DNA of 64,000 nucleotides, from NCBI RefSeq assembly GCF_040543805.1, contig NZ_JBEUMS010000020.1:1-64000 (forward strand). Direction: 5' to 3'. Positions 34,218 to 42,603 of this stretch are shown here, in pieces; positions within the stretch are counted from its first letter, which is position 1; the number at the start of each line of letters is the position of its first letter. Made by a program: the position numbers and the translations under genes. The notes beneath the pieces were generated by a model, which was given only the letters and a program-made list of their open reading frames with translations, was not told the origin of the DNA and did no database searches. This DNA comes from Arcicella rosea (lineage in GTDB: Bacteria > Bacteroidota > Bacteroidia > Cytophagales > Spirosomataceae).

Positions 34218-35273
34218 ATGAAAAATATATTAGTAATTGGGATGGGCAAAGTCGGCTCATTGGTGGGAATTCTATTGTCCAAACGTTTTGAAGTAAAGGG
34301 TTTAGACAAGAGTTTTCCTTCATCAGAAGTGCCTTTCGAAGTAATCAAAGGTGATGTTACAGACTTAATTTTTCTGGAAAATTTGATTCCAACATTTGAT
34401 GCTATCGTTTCTTGTATGCCCTATAATTTGAATTTAAAGATTGCTCAAACGGCTCATAAAAATGGGAAACATTATTTCGATTTAACCGAAGATGTACCAA
34501 CGACAAGTGCTATCCGAAAAATGGCAGAAGAAGGAAGTTCAGCAGTTTTAGCTCCACAATGTGGCTTAGCTCCGGGTTTGATAGGAATTGTTGGAGCAGA
34601 TTTAGCGAAACGTTTTATCAAGCTTCGAGATATTGAATTAAGAGTAGGCGCACTGCCAAAATACCCCAATGGGTTACTTGGTTACTCTTTTACATGGTCG
34701 CCAGCGGGTGTGATTAATGAGTATATCAACGATTGTGAAGTAATTCATAATGGAAAACTGAAATTAGTATCGGCTTTGGATGGTTTAGAAACCATCAATA
34801 TTGAAGGAAATGAATTTGAAGCTTTTAGTACTTCTGGAGGCTTAGGAACAATGTGCGAAACCTTCGAAGGGAAAGTAGATACATTGAATTATAAAACAAT
34901 TCGCTATCCTGGCCATGGAAAATTAATGAAGTTTTTACTCTATGAATTAATCTTGAAAAATCGCAGAGAATTACTAGAAGAAATTCTTACAGAAGCCAAA
35001 CCGCCTGTGCAAGAAGACGTTGTTTACGTATATGCTGTAGTGGAAGGTTGGAAAAATGGTGTTATTGAAAGAGAAGAATTTTATAAGGCTTATTCACCTA
35101 TTTTGATTGATGGAAAACATTGGCGTGCGATTTCATGGACAACGGCGGCTTCAATTGTGAGTGTTATTGAAATGGTAGCAGACAAAAAACTACCACAAAA
35201 AGGATTTATCAAACAAGAAGAAATTGACTTTAATGACTTTTTAACAACAACTACAGGAAAGTTTTTTAGATAA
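34218..35273 (+). CDS. Saccharopine dehydrogenase
   Basis: 351 residues. Rossmann start KNILVIGMGKVGSLVG, then FEVIKGDVTD, FDAIVSCMPYNLN, HYFDLTEDVPTTSAI and LAPQCGLAPGLIGIVGADL, all typical of the saccharopine reductase/dehydrogenase family. With ALDH7 and DUF1338 upstream it most likely oxidises saccharopine to glutamate and 2-aminoadipate semialdehyde. A lysine-ketoglutarate reductase is not visible in the window. A strong terminator follows. Confidence 0.82.
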   Translation: MKNILVIGMGKVGSLVGILLSKRFEVKGLDKSFPSSEVPFEVIKGDVTDLIFLENLIPTFDAIVSCMPYNLNLKIAQTAHKNGKHYFDLTEDVPTTSAIRKMAEEGSSAVLAPQCGLAPGLIGIVGADLAKRFIKLRDIELRVGALPKYPNGLLGYSFTWSPAGVINEYINDCEVIHNGKLKLVSALDGLETINIEGNEFEAFSTSGGLGTMCETFEGKVDTLNYKTIRYPGHGKLMKFLLYELILKNRRELLEEILTEAKPPVQEDVVYVYAVVEGWKNGVIEREEFYKAYSPILIDGKHWRAISWTTAASIVSVIEMVADKKLPQKGFIKQEEIDFNDFLTTTTGKFFR

Positions 35274-35294
35274 AATATTAATTTTAAATTCTTG

Positions 35295-35343
35295 GTTTTC
35301 AATTGGCTATTAAATGTTTTATTTAGCCAATTGAAAACTTTTT
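35295..35343 (+). terminator. Terminator of the lysine cluster
   Basis: A perfect 15-bp stem (35295-35309 with 35324-35338, GTTTTCAATTGGCTA) with a 14-nt loop is followed by TTTTT. Confidence 0.85.
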
Positions 35344-35344
35344 C

Positions 35345-35352
35345 TATTTTTG
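35345..35352 (+). promoter_or_regulatory. -7 box TATTTTTG for the sigma factor module
   Basis: Fits TAnnTTTG. It directly follows the lysine-cluster terminator and would give a 5' UTR of about 150 nt. Confidence 0.35.
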
Positions 35353-35504
35353 TGGAAAGACAGATTCAAATATTGGTTTTTGCCCTTTTGTATGAAAATA
35401 CATCTTCAGAAAAGAAGTATAAAAATATTAGTTTATTGATAATACTTCTTAACACCTCCTCCAAACAAAAACTACTTAAAATTGCTTAAATAACCTTTAT
35501 CGAA

Positions 35505-36095
35505 ATGATTTTTTTTACTCGTGGAATAGTATCGGATGATGAGATTTTATCAGGAATTTTAGGGGACTCAGTGCTGAAAAGAGCGACTGAAAATAAGCTG
35601 TACGAACAATTCGCTTATTTGATTAAAGATGCTACGTTTAAACATCAACTATCTGAGGATGATGCAGCGAGTTTATACTCTGATACCATTCTTGTTGTTA
35701 TCGAAAATATCTTAAATAAACGCTTTGAAGGCAAATCGTCCTTAAAAACATATCTTTTTCAAATTTTTTCTAATAAATGTGTTGACTTCTTACGAAAAAC
35801 TTCGACTAACAAGATGAGCGTCTATAAAACTGAATCAATTGATGATTTACTAGTCGCTGTGCCAGATGAAACCAAGAGTATTTTACAAAAATTGGTGTCT
35901 GAAAACGAAGTAAATATTCTAAGAACCAAGATTAAACAAATAGGAGAGAAGTGCCAACAAATGATGATGGCTTGGAGTGAAGGTTTAGCAGATGAAAAAA
36001 TAGCTTTTGAAATGGGTTATCAGTCTGCTGGTGTAGTGAAAACGAGCCGTTTGAGATGTTTAGAAAAATTAAAAGCATTATACAAACAATTTTAA
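35505..36095 (+). CDS. ECF-like sigma-70 family RNA polymerase sigma factor
   Basis: 196 residues. Region 2 (YSDTILVVIENILNKRFEGKSSLKTYLFQIFSNKCVDFLRK) and region 4 (CQQMMMAWSEGLADEKIAFEMGYQSAGVVKTSRLRCLEKLK) are clear and joined by a short linker, as in ECF-type factors. It should direct polymerase to a small set of promoters, perhaps its own. The next gene encodes a membrane protein with an anti-sigma-like N-terminus, 79 nt downstream. Confidence 0.85.
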   Translation: MIFFTRGIVSDDEILSGILGDSVLKRATENKLYEQFAYLIKDATFKHQLSEDDAASLYSDTILVVIENILNKRFEGKSSLKTYLFQIFSNKCVDFLRKTSTNKMSVYKTESIDDLLVAVPDETKSILQKLVSENEVNILRTKIKQIGEKCQQMMMAWSEGLADEKIAFEMGYQSAGVVKTSRLRCLEKLKALYKQF

Positions 36096-36174
36096 AAAAT
36101 GTAAATTTTTGATACTTGTCTCCAAATCGAAAGAATACGTTCTGTTTCTATTAATCAATTAAAAAATTAAGAAA

Positions 36175-36888
36175 ATGTTAGAAAGAATTGAATCATATTT
36201 TAATCATACTTTAAGCAATGAGGAACGTCAATTGTTTGAAACACAATTAGCAACCGACGAAACTTTGGCAAATGAAGTAGCATTTTATTTGAACACTAAA
36301 ATTGCTGCCCGTGAAAATGCTAAAGAAAAGAGAAAGCAGGAATTTGAAGAATTGAGAAAAAAGCTAGTAAAAAACAATAAAATTCGTTTGAACGGATGGA
36401 TTACTGGTATCGCTGCGTCTGTACTTATTGCTATTGTTACTTGGATTTTTGTTCAAAAGAATGGCATAAATGCTGATGAAATTGCCGATGTATATATCCA
36501 AGAGCATTTTGAGAGTTTGCCTGTAAAAATGGATGGCAGCACAGATAGTTTACAAATGGGTTTGAGATTTTTCAATCAAAAATCATACAAAGATGCTCAG
36601 TCTATTTTTGATAAAATGTTAGAAAGAAAACCAGATGGCGCAGAAGTTTTAAAAGTATCGGGAATTACGGCGTTGAAATTAGGAGATTATCCAAAAGCTG
36701 TAATTCGTTTTCATGAATTAGGTAAACAAGAAAACCTATTTGCTAATCCCGGGAAATTCTATGAAGCTTTAGCATTGATGAAAATAAAACCTTTTGATAA
36801 AAAAGTTGTGGAGGGATTGCTTAATGAAGTGATTAGTAATGATTTAGAAGGGAAACAAACTGCTGTTGAGATACTTAAACAATTATAA
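36175..36888 (+). CDS. Single-pass membrane protein, anti-sigma-like N-terminus and TPR-like C-terminus
   Basis: 237 residues. The cytosolic N-terminus (IESYFNHTLSNEERQLFETQ, then LANEVAFYLNT) resembles Bacteroidota anti-sigma/zinc-less N-domains. A charged coil (45-68) leads into one helix (about 73-93, GWITGIAASVLIAIVTWIFV). The outer part has at least two TPR-like helical pairs (LQMGLRFFNQKSYKDAQSIF, ITALKLGDYPKAVIRFHEL). Likely holds the sigma factor and relays an envelope signal (inference). Confidence 0.7.
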   Translation: MLERIESYFNHTLSNEERQLFETQLATDETLANEVAFYLNTKIAARENAKEKRKQEFEELRKKLVKNNKIRLNGWITGIAASVLIAIVTWIFVQKNGINADEIADVYIQEHFESLPVKMDGSTDSLQMGLRFFNQKSYKDAQSIFDKMLERKPDGAEVLKVSGITALKLGDYPKAVIRFHELGKQENLFANPGKFYEALALMKIKPFDKKVVEGLLNEVISNDLEGKQTAVEILKQL

Positions 36889-36920
36889 ATGCCTCAATTT
36901 TAACTTAACATTCAATCACT

Positions 36921-38321
36921 ATGAGAAGATCTCTATTATTACTTCTACTCTCCATTTTTCTATTGGTTGGCCTATTTTTTTACTTTATGGGTTTAAAACC
37001 TATTAGTGCTAGGAAAGAAATCGTTGCACCAATTAAAACTAAAATTGATTCACTGATTCAAGCGAAGCCAGATGTGTTTCCCTACTCTTATGTAGAAGGT
37101 ACTGGTTATGTTCTGAAAGATAAACAAGTAGTGTATTTTGGTAAATCGGACACTACCGAAGCTAGACGACAAGAAGTAATTGCTGAGTTCCAAAAAGAAT
37201 TAGAGGCTTATTGGAAATGGGAAATTTTATTTGGCAATAAAAGTCTTGTTGTAGATTCAAGTGCTGTAGCTTCAGCTGAGGAGACTCCTGGAATTACAGA
37301 CAGAGTTGGGCAACTTTTCGATGTTACTGATTTAATTAAAGTTGAAATCGATACTGTTAATAATTGTAAATGTGATAAAAATTTTATTTTACTTACAGGA
37401 AAAGATTTACACTTGATTAATACGATTCCTAATCCAGATGGAGGAGGAATTGGGAGCGGACCACCACCACATGATATTGTGCCAATTCCAAGTACTGGAA
37501 GTGTTCCGCTTGATTCTGTATCGTTTTTAGTAAATGCTAAAGGAGCAAATCAAACGACCGTACCAAATAGTGCGAATGGGAAGATTTTAGTAGGAATTAT
37601 TGATACAGGTTTTAATGCTGAGGGTTTTAATAACGGTTATTTCACAACAGGTTTGGATTATAATTTCTTGAACAATACCAATCAAATTCAAGATAATAAC
37701 TCAGAAATTCATGGTACTAAAGTATCAAGAATCATCATTCAAAATGCTCCTAAAAATGACCAAATTCAATTAGTTGGCTTAAAGACTTTTGATGAAAATT
37801 ATGCAGGAGATTTATATCACAATGTTTGTGCGTTGATTTATGCACATAAAAATAACATCAATATCGTCAATGCAAGTTGGGGTACTTATTTGAAACAATC
37901 AGATGCTGTTTTTTCAGCTGTATTGAAAGATTTACAAAATGCTGGTATGGTTTTAATTTGTTCAGCAGGGAATGATAATTTGGATATTGATGATGAAAAA
38001 TACTGGCCAGCTTGTTATGCAAGTAATGATACTTTAGGAACCAATGTAATTTCTGTAACCAGTAAAAGTGGTACAATTTGTCAGAATCAATCGAAATCAG
38101 GAAAGAATATCAATTTCACTGTAAAAGCTGATGAAAATTGTAAACATAATGTTCCTAACAGCTTGGCACAAAGTGGTTCATCTTTTGCAGCGCCTTATGT
38201 AACTTCTGAAGTAATAAAATATTTTTTAACTAAACCTGCTAGCTTTAATAAGACAACTTTCACTAACACCTTAACTGCAACGCCACCCGCCAGTGGTATT
38301 TCTGTCTATCAAAATCCATAA
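36921..38321 (+). CDS. Membrane-anchored S8 subtilisin-like serine protease
   Basis: 466 residues. An N-terminal anchor (RRSLLLLLLSIFLLVGLFFYF, residues 2-22) is followed by about 190 residues of unknown fold with a Gly/Pro linker, then a subtilase domain. The catalytic set is complete: Asp228 (GIIDTGF), His264 (EIHGTKVS), oxyanion Asn351 (SAGNDN) and Ser421 (GSSFAAP). There is no C-terminal sorting domain. It lies 32 nt after the TPR membrane gene and shares a terminator with the next, convergent gene. Confidence 0.85.
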   Translation: MRRSLLLLLLSIFLLVGLFFYFMGLKPISARKEIVAPIKTKIDSLIQAKPDVFPYSYVEGTGYVLKDKQVVYFGKSDTTEARRQEVIAEFQKELEAYWKWEILFGNKSLVVDSSAVASAEETPGITDRVGQLFDVTDLIKVEIDTVNNCKCDKNFILLTGKDLHLINTIPNPDGGGIGSGPPPHDIVPIPSTGSVPLDSVSFLVNAKGANQTTVPNSANGKILVGIIDTGFNAEGFNNGYFTTGLDYNFLNNTNQIQDNNSEIHGTKVSRIIIQNAPKNDQIQLVGLKTFDENYAGDLYHNVCALIYAHKNNINIVNASWGTYLKQSDAVFSAVLKDLQNAGMVLICSAGNDNLDIDDEKYWPACYASNDTLGTNVISVTSKSGTICQNQSKSGKNINFTVKADENCKHNVPNSLAQSGSSFAAPYVTSEVIKYFLTKPASFNKTTFTNTLTATPPASGISVYQNP

Positions 38322-38338
38322 AATTTGATAGATATTAC

Positions 38339-38384
38339 ATAGTCTGATTATCTTTTTCGGAAGATATATCAGACTATTTTTTTA
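38339..38384. terminator. Shared terminator of the subtilase module and DUF4269 gene
   Basis: A 16-bp stem with a single-base bulge (38339-38354 with 38361-38377) and a TTTCGG loop, then TTTTTTT. The minus-strand DUF4269 stop codon (38369-38371) lies inside the right arm. Confidence 0.75.
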
Positions 38385-38905
38385 TAATTTACTTTCAGCA
38401 ATTCTAAGTAGGGGTCGCCTTTTAGCCCTAATAATTGAGCAAAAGCGGGTTCGGTTTTAATTCCCTCTTTTTTCAAAGCAATTACTTTTTCTTTGAACTT
38501 TTCACCATAATGCTCTAAGATTTGATGTTCAATGATTAAATGTTTGTAAGCGAACTGCTCTTTAGGATGTAGATTTTGTCCGAAAATCTCAATTTCAAAA
38601 TCTTCAATCCTGAAATTTGCAATGACTGAATCCTGACCATGAATTTCACGAGACCAATACTTAAAATCTGTGAAATGACTGAAATGTGTTGTCAAAAAAT
38701 CTATGAAATGTTGTTTTTCTGACCATTTGCAAATAATATCCAAATCACTTGTTTCAATGTCTATTTCAATCGGAATTGTTCCTACTAAAATAGGATTGAA
38801 TGTTGTTAATGATTCAAAAATTGCATAATCACTCAATACTTGAAAAGCTTTTTGTTGTTTCTGATTGCCATATTTCAGGTAATCTATCGTGTCAAAATGT
38901 GTCAT
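38369..38905 (-). CDS. DUF4269 nucleotidyltransferase-fold protein
   Basis: 178 residues. Seen: ILVGTIPIEIDIETSDLDIIC (a nucleotidyltransferase-like strand with Asp pair), EHQILEHYGEKFKEKVIALK and KTEPAFAQLLGLKGDPYLELL, which I recognise as DUF4269. Function unknown. Its start is 1 nt from the stop of the upstream MDMPI_N gene, so the two form an operon. Confidence 0.8.
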   Translation of the reverse strand: MTHFDTIDYLKYGNQKQQKAFQVLSDYAIFESLTTFNPILVGTIPIEIDIETSDLDIICKWSEKQHFIDFLTTHFSHFTDFKYWSREIHGQDSVIANFRIEDFEIEIFGQNLHPKEQFAYKHLIIEHQILEHYGEKFKEKVIALKKEGIKTEPAFAQLLGLKGDPYLELLKVNYKKIV

Positions 38906-38906
38906 T

Positions 38907-39746
38907 TTATGCCATTACTGCTAGCATATCAAGTATTTTTTCACCAAATAATTGGTTTCCTTTAATACTTATCTGTTTGGCAGCTCTTTGTTTATTGATT
39001 CCTTTTGTAAAAATTCGCCAAGCAATTTCTCCTTCTATCGTCACTTCGGTAACAGGTTTTTGAGCAGGATTTGGCACTAAATACCATTGTTTTCCATCAA
39101 ATTCAAGAAACCAATCTCCACCGCCATCACCGCTGACACTAAATTTTATTACCTCTCCTTTGGATGCTTCTACATTTCTATAATGATGAGGTAAAGCTCG
39201 CATGGATGTTTCTAAATATGGAAAGTAAAATTCTTTGCTATAGAGTTCAGCCGTTTGCCCAACTGCAAACCTAATTTGTTGTTGATGATGCCATTTTTCT
39301 GTGTATTCTCTTGCGATATGAAACCAATTTGACGATTGTTCTTCGCCAGCCCAAGCAACTGAAAATGTTGCTACTTCGAAAGGCTCAAGTGTTTTTAGGT
39401 ATTCGCAATATTCTTTTCCAGTTGAAGTGAGTAATTCAATAATGATTTTTGGACTTACTCTTTTCATAGCCGCCACCCAATCATGATTTAGTTTATTCAG
39501 ATAATCCAGTAAATCTTGATATGAATTAATACTTTCAGGAATTACGCCAAAATATTGGTCTCTCAGCATTGATAATGCCCTGATATTTCCATCTAATAAA
39601 TGCACTGCAATATCTTTTACTCGCCAAAGCGGGGCGATACTTTGTTTTTCCCAATCTTGTGGAGAAAGTGATTGGAGAACTTCGATTAACTTTTCATCAA
39701 GTTTTGGTAAAAGGTCAACCGTGAAAATTGGCTTTGTTTGTGTCAT
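38907..39746 (-). CDS. Maleylpyruvate isomerase N-terminal/DinB-like domain protein
   Basis: 279 residues. The start LLPKLDEKLIEVLQSLSPQDWEK and W-R-V-K-D-I-A-V-H-L-L-D-G fit the MDMPI_N four-helix fold of the DinB superfamily. His in VAVHLLD and the KWHHQQQ helix could form the metal site. The C-terminal half resembles an SCP2-like domain (GGGDWFLEFDGKQWYLV, then IAWRIFTKGI). Possibly a thiol-dependent transferase or isomerase. Co-transcribed with DUF4269. Confidence 0.7.
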   Translation of the reverse strand: MTQTKPIFTVDLLPKLDEKLIEVLQSLSPQDWEKQSIAPLWRVKDIAVHLLDGNIRALSMLRDQYFGVIPESINSYQDLLDYLNKLNHDWVAAMKRVSPKIIIELLTSTGKEYCEYLKTLEPFEVATFSVAWAGEEQSSNWFHIAREYTEKWHHQQQIRFAVGQTAELYSKEFYFPYLETSMRALPHHYRNVEASKGEVIKFSVSGDGGGDWFLEFDGKQWYLVPNPAQKPVTEVTIEGEIAWRIFTKGINKQRAAKQISIKGNQLFGEKILDMLAVMA

Positions 39747-39854
39747 GGTTTAGTTTTTAGATTTTCAATTTAATAAAATTTATTGAGGCTTCGATATAAA
39801 AATAAAAAGGTTGACAAAATGAATTTGCCAACCTTTTACTGATGAATTGTAATA

Positions 39855-41756
39855 TTAAATCTTCCATCTTACGAAAGCTTCCATCGCTTCGTATTCTGCT
39901 AAGCCAAGTTTATTATAAAGTTTGGCTGTATTACTGTTTCTATCTTCAGCACGTTGCCAGAATTCACGGTCGTCAGAACCTTGGAAAGGAACGCCATCTT
40001 TTTGTGATTGGTGTTTGAAAATACCATAACGTTTCTTCAATACTTGGTCGGGCGACATCGGTACAGCCATTTCGATTTGGTCGATATCCCATTCTTGCCA
40101 AGCACCTTTATACAACCAAATCCAACAATTGTTCATGTACTCACGGTGTTTCAATTTTTGTGCTGCCTGAATGATAGCGTCCAAACATACTTTGTGTGTT
40201 CCGTGTGGGTCTGCCAAATCGCCAGCGGCATAGATTTGATGTGGTTGAATTTCTTCGATTAAATTCAACACAATTTCTACGTCTGCTTCACCAATTGGAT
40301 TTTTCTGAACAGTACCTGTTTCATAAAAAGGCATATCCAAGAAGTGAATGTTTTCTTTTTTGATACCTACGTAACGACAAGTATTTTTGGCTTCACCTCT
40401 ACGAATCAAGCCTTTAATATATCGTACTTCTGGCGTATCAATTTCTGAATCTTTTTTTGCTTTCAGGAATTTTGCTGCTTCACGATAAATACGGTTTGCT
40501 TTTGCATTGTTTGCTTCAAATCTTTCATTGAAGTCAACCACAAATTCTGCAAAACGCAAGGCTTCATCATCGGCAACGGCAATATTTCCAGAAGTTTGGT
40601 AGGCAACGTGTACATCATGACCTTGGTCGTGCAAACGTTGGAAAGTACCACCCATTGAAATAATATCGTCGTCTGGATGTGGACTGAAAATAATTACTTT
40701 CTTTCTAGCTGGATATGCACGTTCTGGTCGGTTAGAATCATCCGCATTTGGTTTTCCACCTGGCCAGCCCGTAATACTATGTTGTAAATAATTGAAAACT
40801 TCAATATTAATATCGTAAGCTTGTCCGTACAAAGCCAATAAATCAGAAAGACCATTTTCGTTATAATCTGAATTGGTCAATTTTAAAACAGGCTTATTAA
40901 CCGTCAATGCTAAATGTATAACGGCTTTTTTAATCATTGGTCTGTCCCAATTCACAGCATCCACCATCCAAGGCGTTCTCATTCTTGTCAATTGCGAAGC
41001 CGCCGAAGTATCAATAACGAAACTAGCATTTTCGTGTAATTGTAAATAAGAAGCTGGAACATCTGAGCTTACAGAACCTTCAACAGCACGGGCAACGTTG
41101 GTAGCTTTGTGTTCACCCCAAGCCAATAGAACTACACGTTTGGCTTCCATGATTTTTTGGACGCCCATTGTGATGGCTTTCTTTGATACTTTGGCTAAAC
41201 CACCAAAATCGCCAGCGGCATCAATTTGAGTAGTTAAATCAAGCGTCATCAAACGAGTTCTTGAGTTAATCAATGAACCGGGTTCGTTAAAACCAATGTG
41301 ACCGTTTCTACCAATTCCCAATAATTGGAAGTCTAAACCGCCATAACGTTCAATTTGTGCTTCGTAATCTTTACAAAACTCTCCTAATTTTTCAAGAGGC
41401 AAAGTTCCGTCTGGTAAATGCCAGTTACCTGAAGGAATATCAACATGGTCAAAAAGTTGTTCACGCATGAAACGTACATAACTCTGCACAGAATCTGGTT
41501 GCATCGGATAGTACTCGTCAAGGTTATAAGTAACTACGTTTTGGAAACTTAAACCTTCTTCACGGTGCATTCTGATAAGCTCAGCATATACTTTTTTAGG
41601 AGAAGAACCCGTTGCTAAACCTAAAACTGCGGGTTTACCTTCGATACTTTTTTGACGAATAATGCCAGCGATTTCATGAGCAATTGCCCGAGACGCAGCA
41701 TCTGAATCAGCATAAATAATAGTCGGAATACGTTCGTAACTAATGGCTTGTTCCAT
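39855..41756 (-). CDS. nagB: Glucosamine-6-phosphate deaminase fused to a PIG-L/LmbE-type domain
   Basis: 633 residues. Residues 1-270 are NagB-like: TGSSPKKVYAEL, VTYNLDEYYPM, LGIGRNGHIGFNEPGS, LTTQIDAAGDFGG. Residues about 350-633 are a PIG-L family domain with the zinc motif FSPHPDDDIISMGG and a later DPHGTHKVC. NagB converts GlcN6P to fructose-6-phosphate and ammonia, and PIG-L enzymes deacetylate GlcNAc groups. The fusion is frequent in Bacteroidota to my knowledge, but the role of the C-terminal part is not settled. Confidence 0.88.
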   Translation of the reverse strand: MEQAISYERIPTIIYADSDAASRAIAHEIAGIIRQKSIEGKPAVLGLATGSSPKKVYAELIRMHREEGLSFQNVVTYNLDEYYPMQPDSVQSYVRFMREQLFDHVDIPSGNWHLPDGTLPLEKLGEFCKDYEAQIERYGGLDFQLLGIGRNGHIGFNEPGSLINSRTRLMTLDLTTQIDAAGDFGGLAKVSKKAITMGVQKIMEAKRVVLLAWGEHKATNVARAVEGSVSSDVPASYLQLHENASFVIDTSAASQLTRMRTPWMVDAVNWDRPMIKKAVIHLALTVNKPVLKLTNSDYNENGLSDLLALYGQAYDINIEVFNYLQHSITGWPGGKPNADDSNRPERAYPARKKVIIFSPHPDDDIISMGGTFQRLHDQGHDVHVAYQTSGNIAVADDEALRFAEFVVDFNERFEANNAKANRIYREAAKFLKAKKDSEIDTPEVRYIKGLIRRGEAKNTCRYVGIKKENIHFLDMPFYETGTVQKNPIGEADVEIVLNLIEEIQPHQIYAAGDLADPHGTHKVCLDAIIQAAQKLKHREYMNNCWIWLYKGAWQEWDIDQIEMAVPMSPDQVLKKRYGIFKHQSQKDGVPFQGSDDREFWQRAEDRNSNTAKLYNKLGLAEYEAMEAFVRWKI

Positions 41757-41839
41757 GTTAAATCAATTTGAAAATTAGAAAGATTGTATGATATTTTATG
41801 GCTTGTTTCGTGTTTAAAACACAAATAATAATGATATTC

Positions 41840-42046
41840 TTATTCCTTCTTGCTAACTACAATTACCTCTAATCCTAGATTATCTAGGATTTTATTAAGT
41901 GTTTTTATTGAAGGGTTAGCCTTACCTAATTCGATAGAGTGAATGGTTTTGATAGCAACATCACATTTTTCACTGAGGTTTTCTTGGCTAAGGGAAAGAG
42001 TATTACGTCTTTCACGGATAACACTGCCTAATTGTTCGAGATTCAT
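41840..42046 (-). CDS. XRE-family helix-turn-helix regulator (HipB-like)
   Basis: 68 residues, a single HTH: LGSVIRERRNTLSLSQENLSEK, then IKTIHSIELGKANPSIKTLNKIL and a final strand LGLEVIVVSK as in HipB. In the family it represses its own operon and binds a HipA kinase. No hipA follows (nagB starts 84 nt downstream), so it is an orphan or controls nagB. A TATATTTG box is at 42076-42083 on the minus strand. Confidence 0.82.
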   Translation of the reverse strand: MNLEQLGSVIRERRNTLSLSQENLSEKCDVAIKTIHSIELGKANPSIKTLNKILDNLGLEVIVVSKKE

Positions 42047-42083
42047 ATTTCAGAATTATTTTACTGATATTTTTGCAAATATA

Positions 42084-42603
42084 CAATTATTATTTGAAAT
42101 TAAAATTATTATTCGGCAATATGTTTCCGATATGTTAAATTAATTAATTGCTTTTGTTAATTTATCATTATGTATAGGGGTAGAATTACTTTTGGCTGTC
42201 AGATTAAAGAAATTACCATTCATCACATACTTCTGTTTCTTTCATCATAAAGAGAAGTAGTTTTGCATTATTCAAATGAATTGCCTTGGTTATGTTTTCA
42301 TAAAATCTTTTTTGAAAAGCGATATTTTTATGAATTTATACCCATTTTTAAGATAAAATTAAAAAGTTTTTTTGCTGATTTTCTTTAATGAAAAGCGAAT
42401 TATTTTTGAAGAAAATTGAATATTAATTTTGCAAAATGAAGTAAATCAGAGGATTGTGTTTTTGCTATTTCATAATAATCTAAAAAAAGAATAAACTAAA
42501 ATGTGTTCAATTAGAAAAAAACTAAAAACCAAAATCGATTTCTTGAGTTTCTAAAGTACTAACATATTTCCAAATTTAAATTTCACAATTCCAATTTCAA
42601 TCT
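42084..42603. other. 520-nt A/T-rich gap before the TonB receptor gene
   Basis: No gene is seen. A plus-strand TAATTTTG box (42424-42431) is the likely promoter of the receptor operon, leaving a leader of about 165 nt. No classical riboswitch fold is recognised in that leader. Confidence 0.35.
42424..42431 (+). promoter_or_regulatory. -7 box TAATTTTG for the TonB/DUF4249 operon
   Basis: Fits TAnnTTTG. The nearest upstream TTTG (42405-42408) is a little closer than usual (15 nt). Confidence 0.35.

Noticed and set aside
35292..35489. 65-codon plus-strand ORF after saccharopine dehydrogenase
   Set aside because: It is read through a terminator stem and the promoter of the sigma gene, with A/T-driven composition and no domain.
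42432..42603. Riboswitch in the leader of the TonB receptor gene
   Set aside because: No cobalamin-box word or strong conserved fold could be recognised; only A/T-rich sequence is seen.
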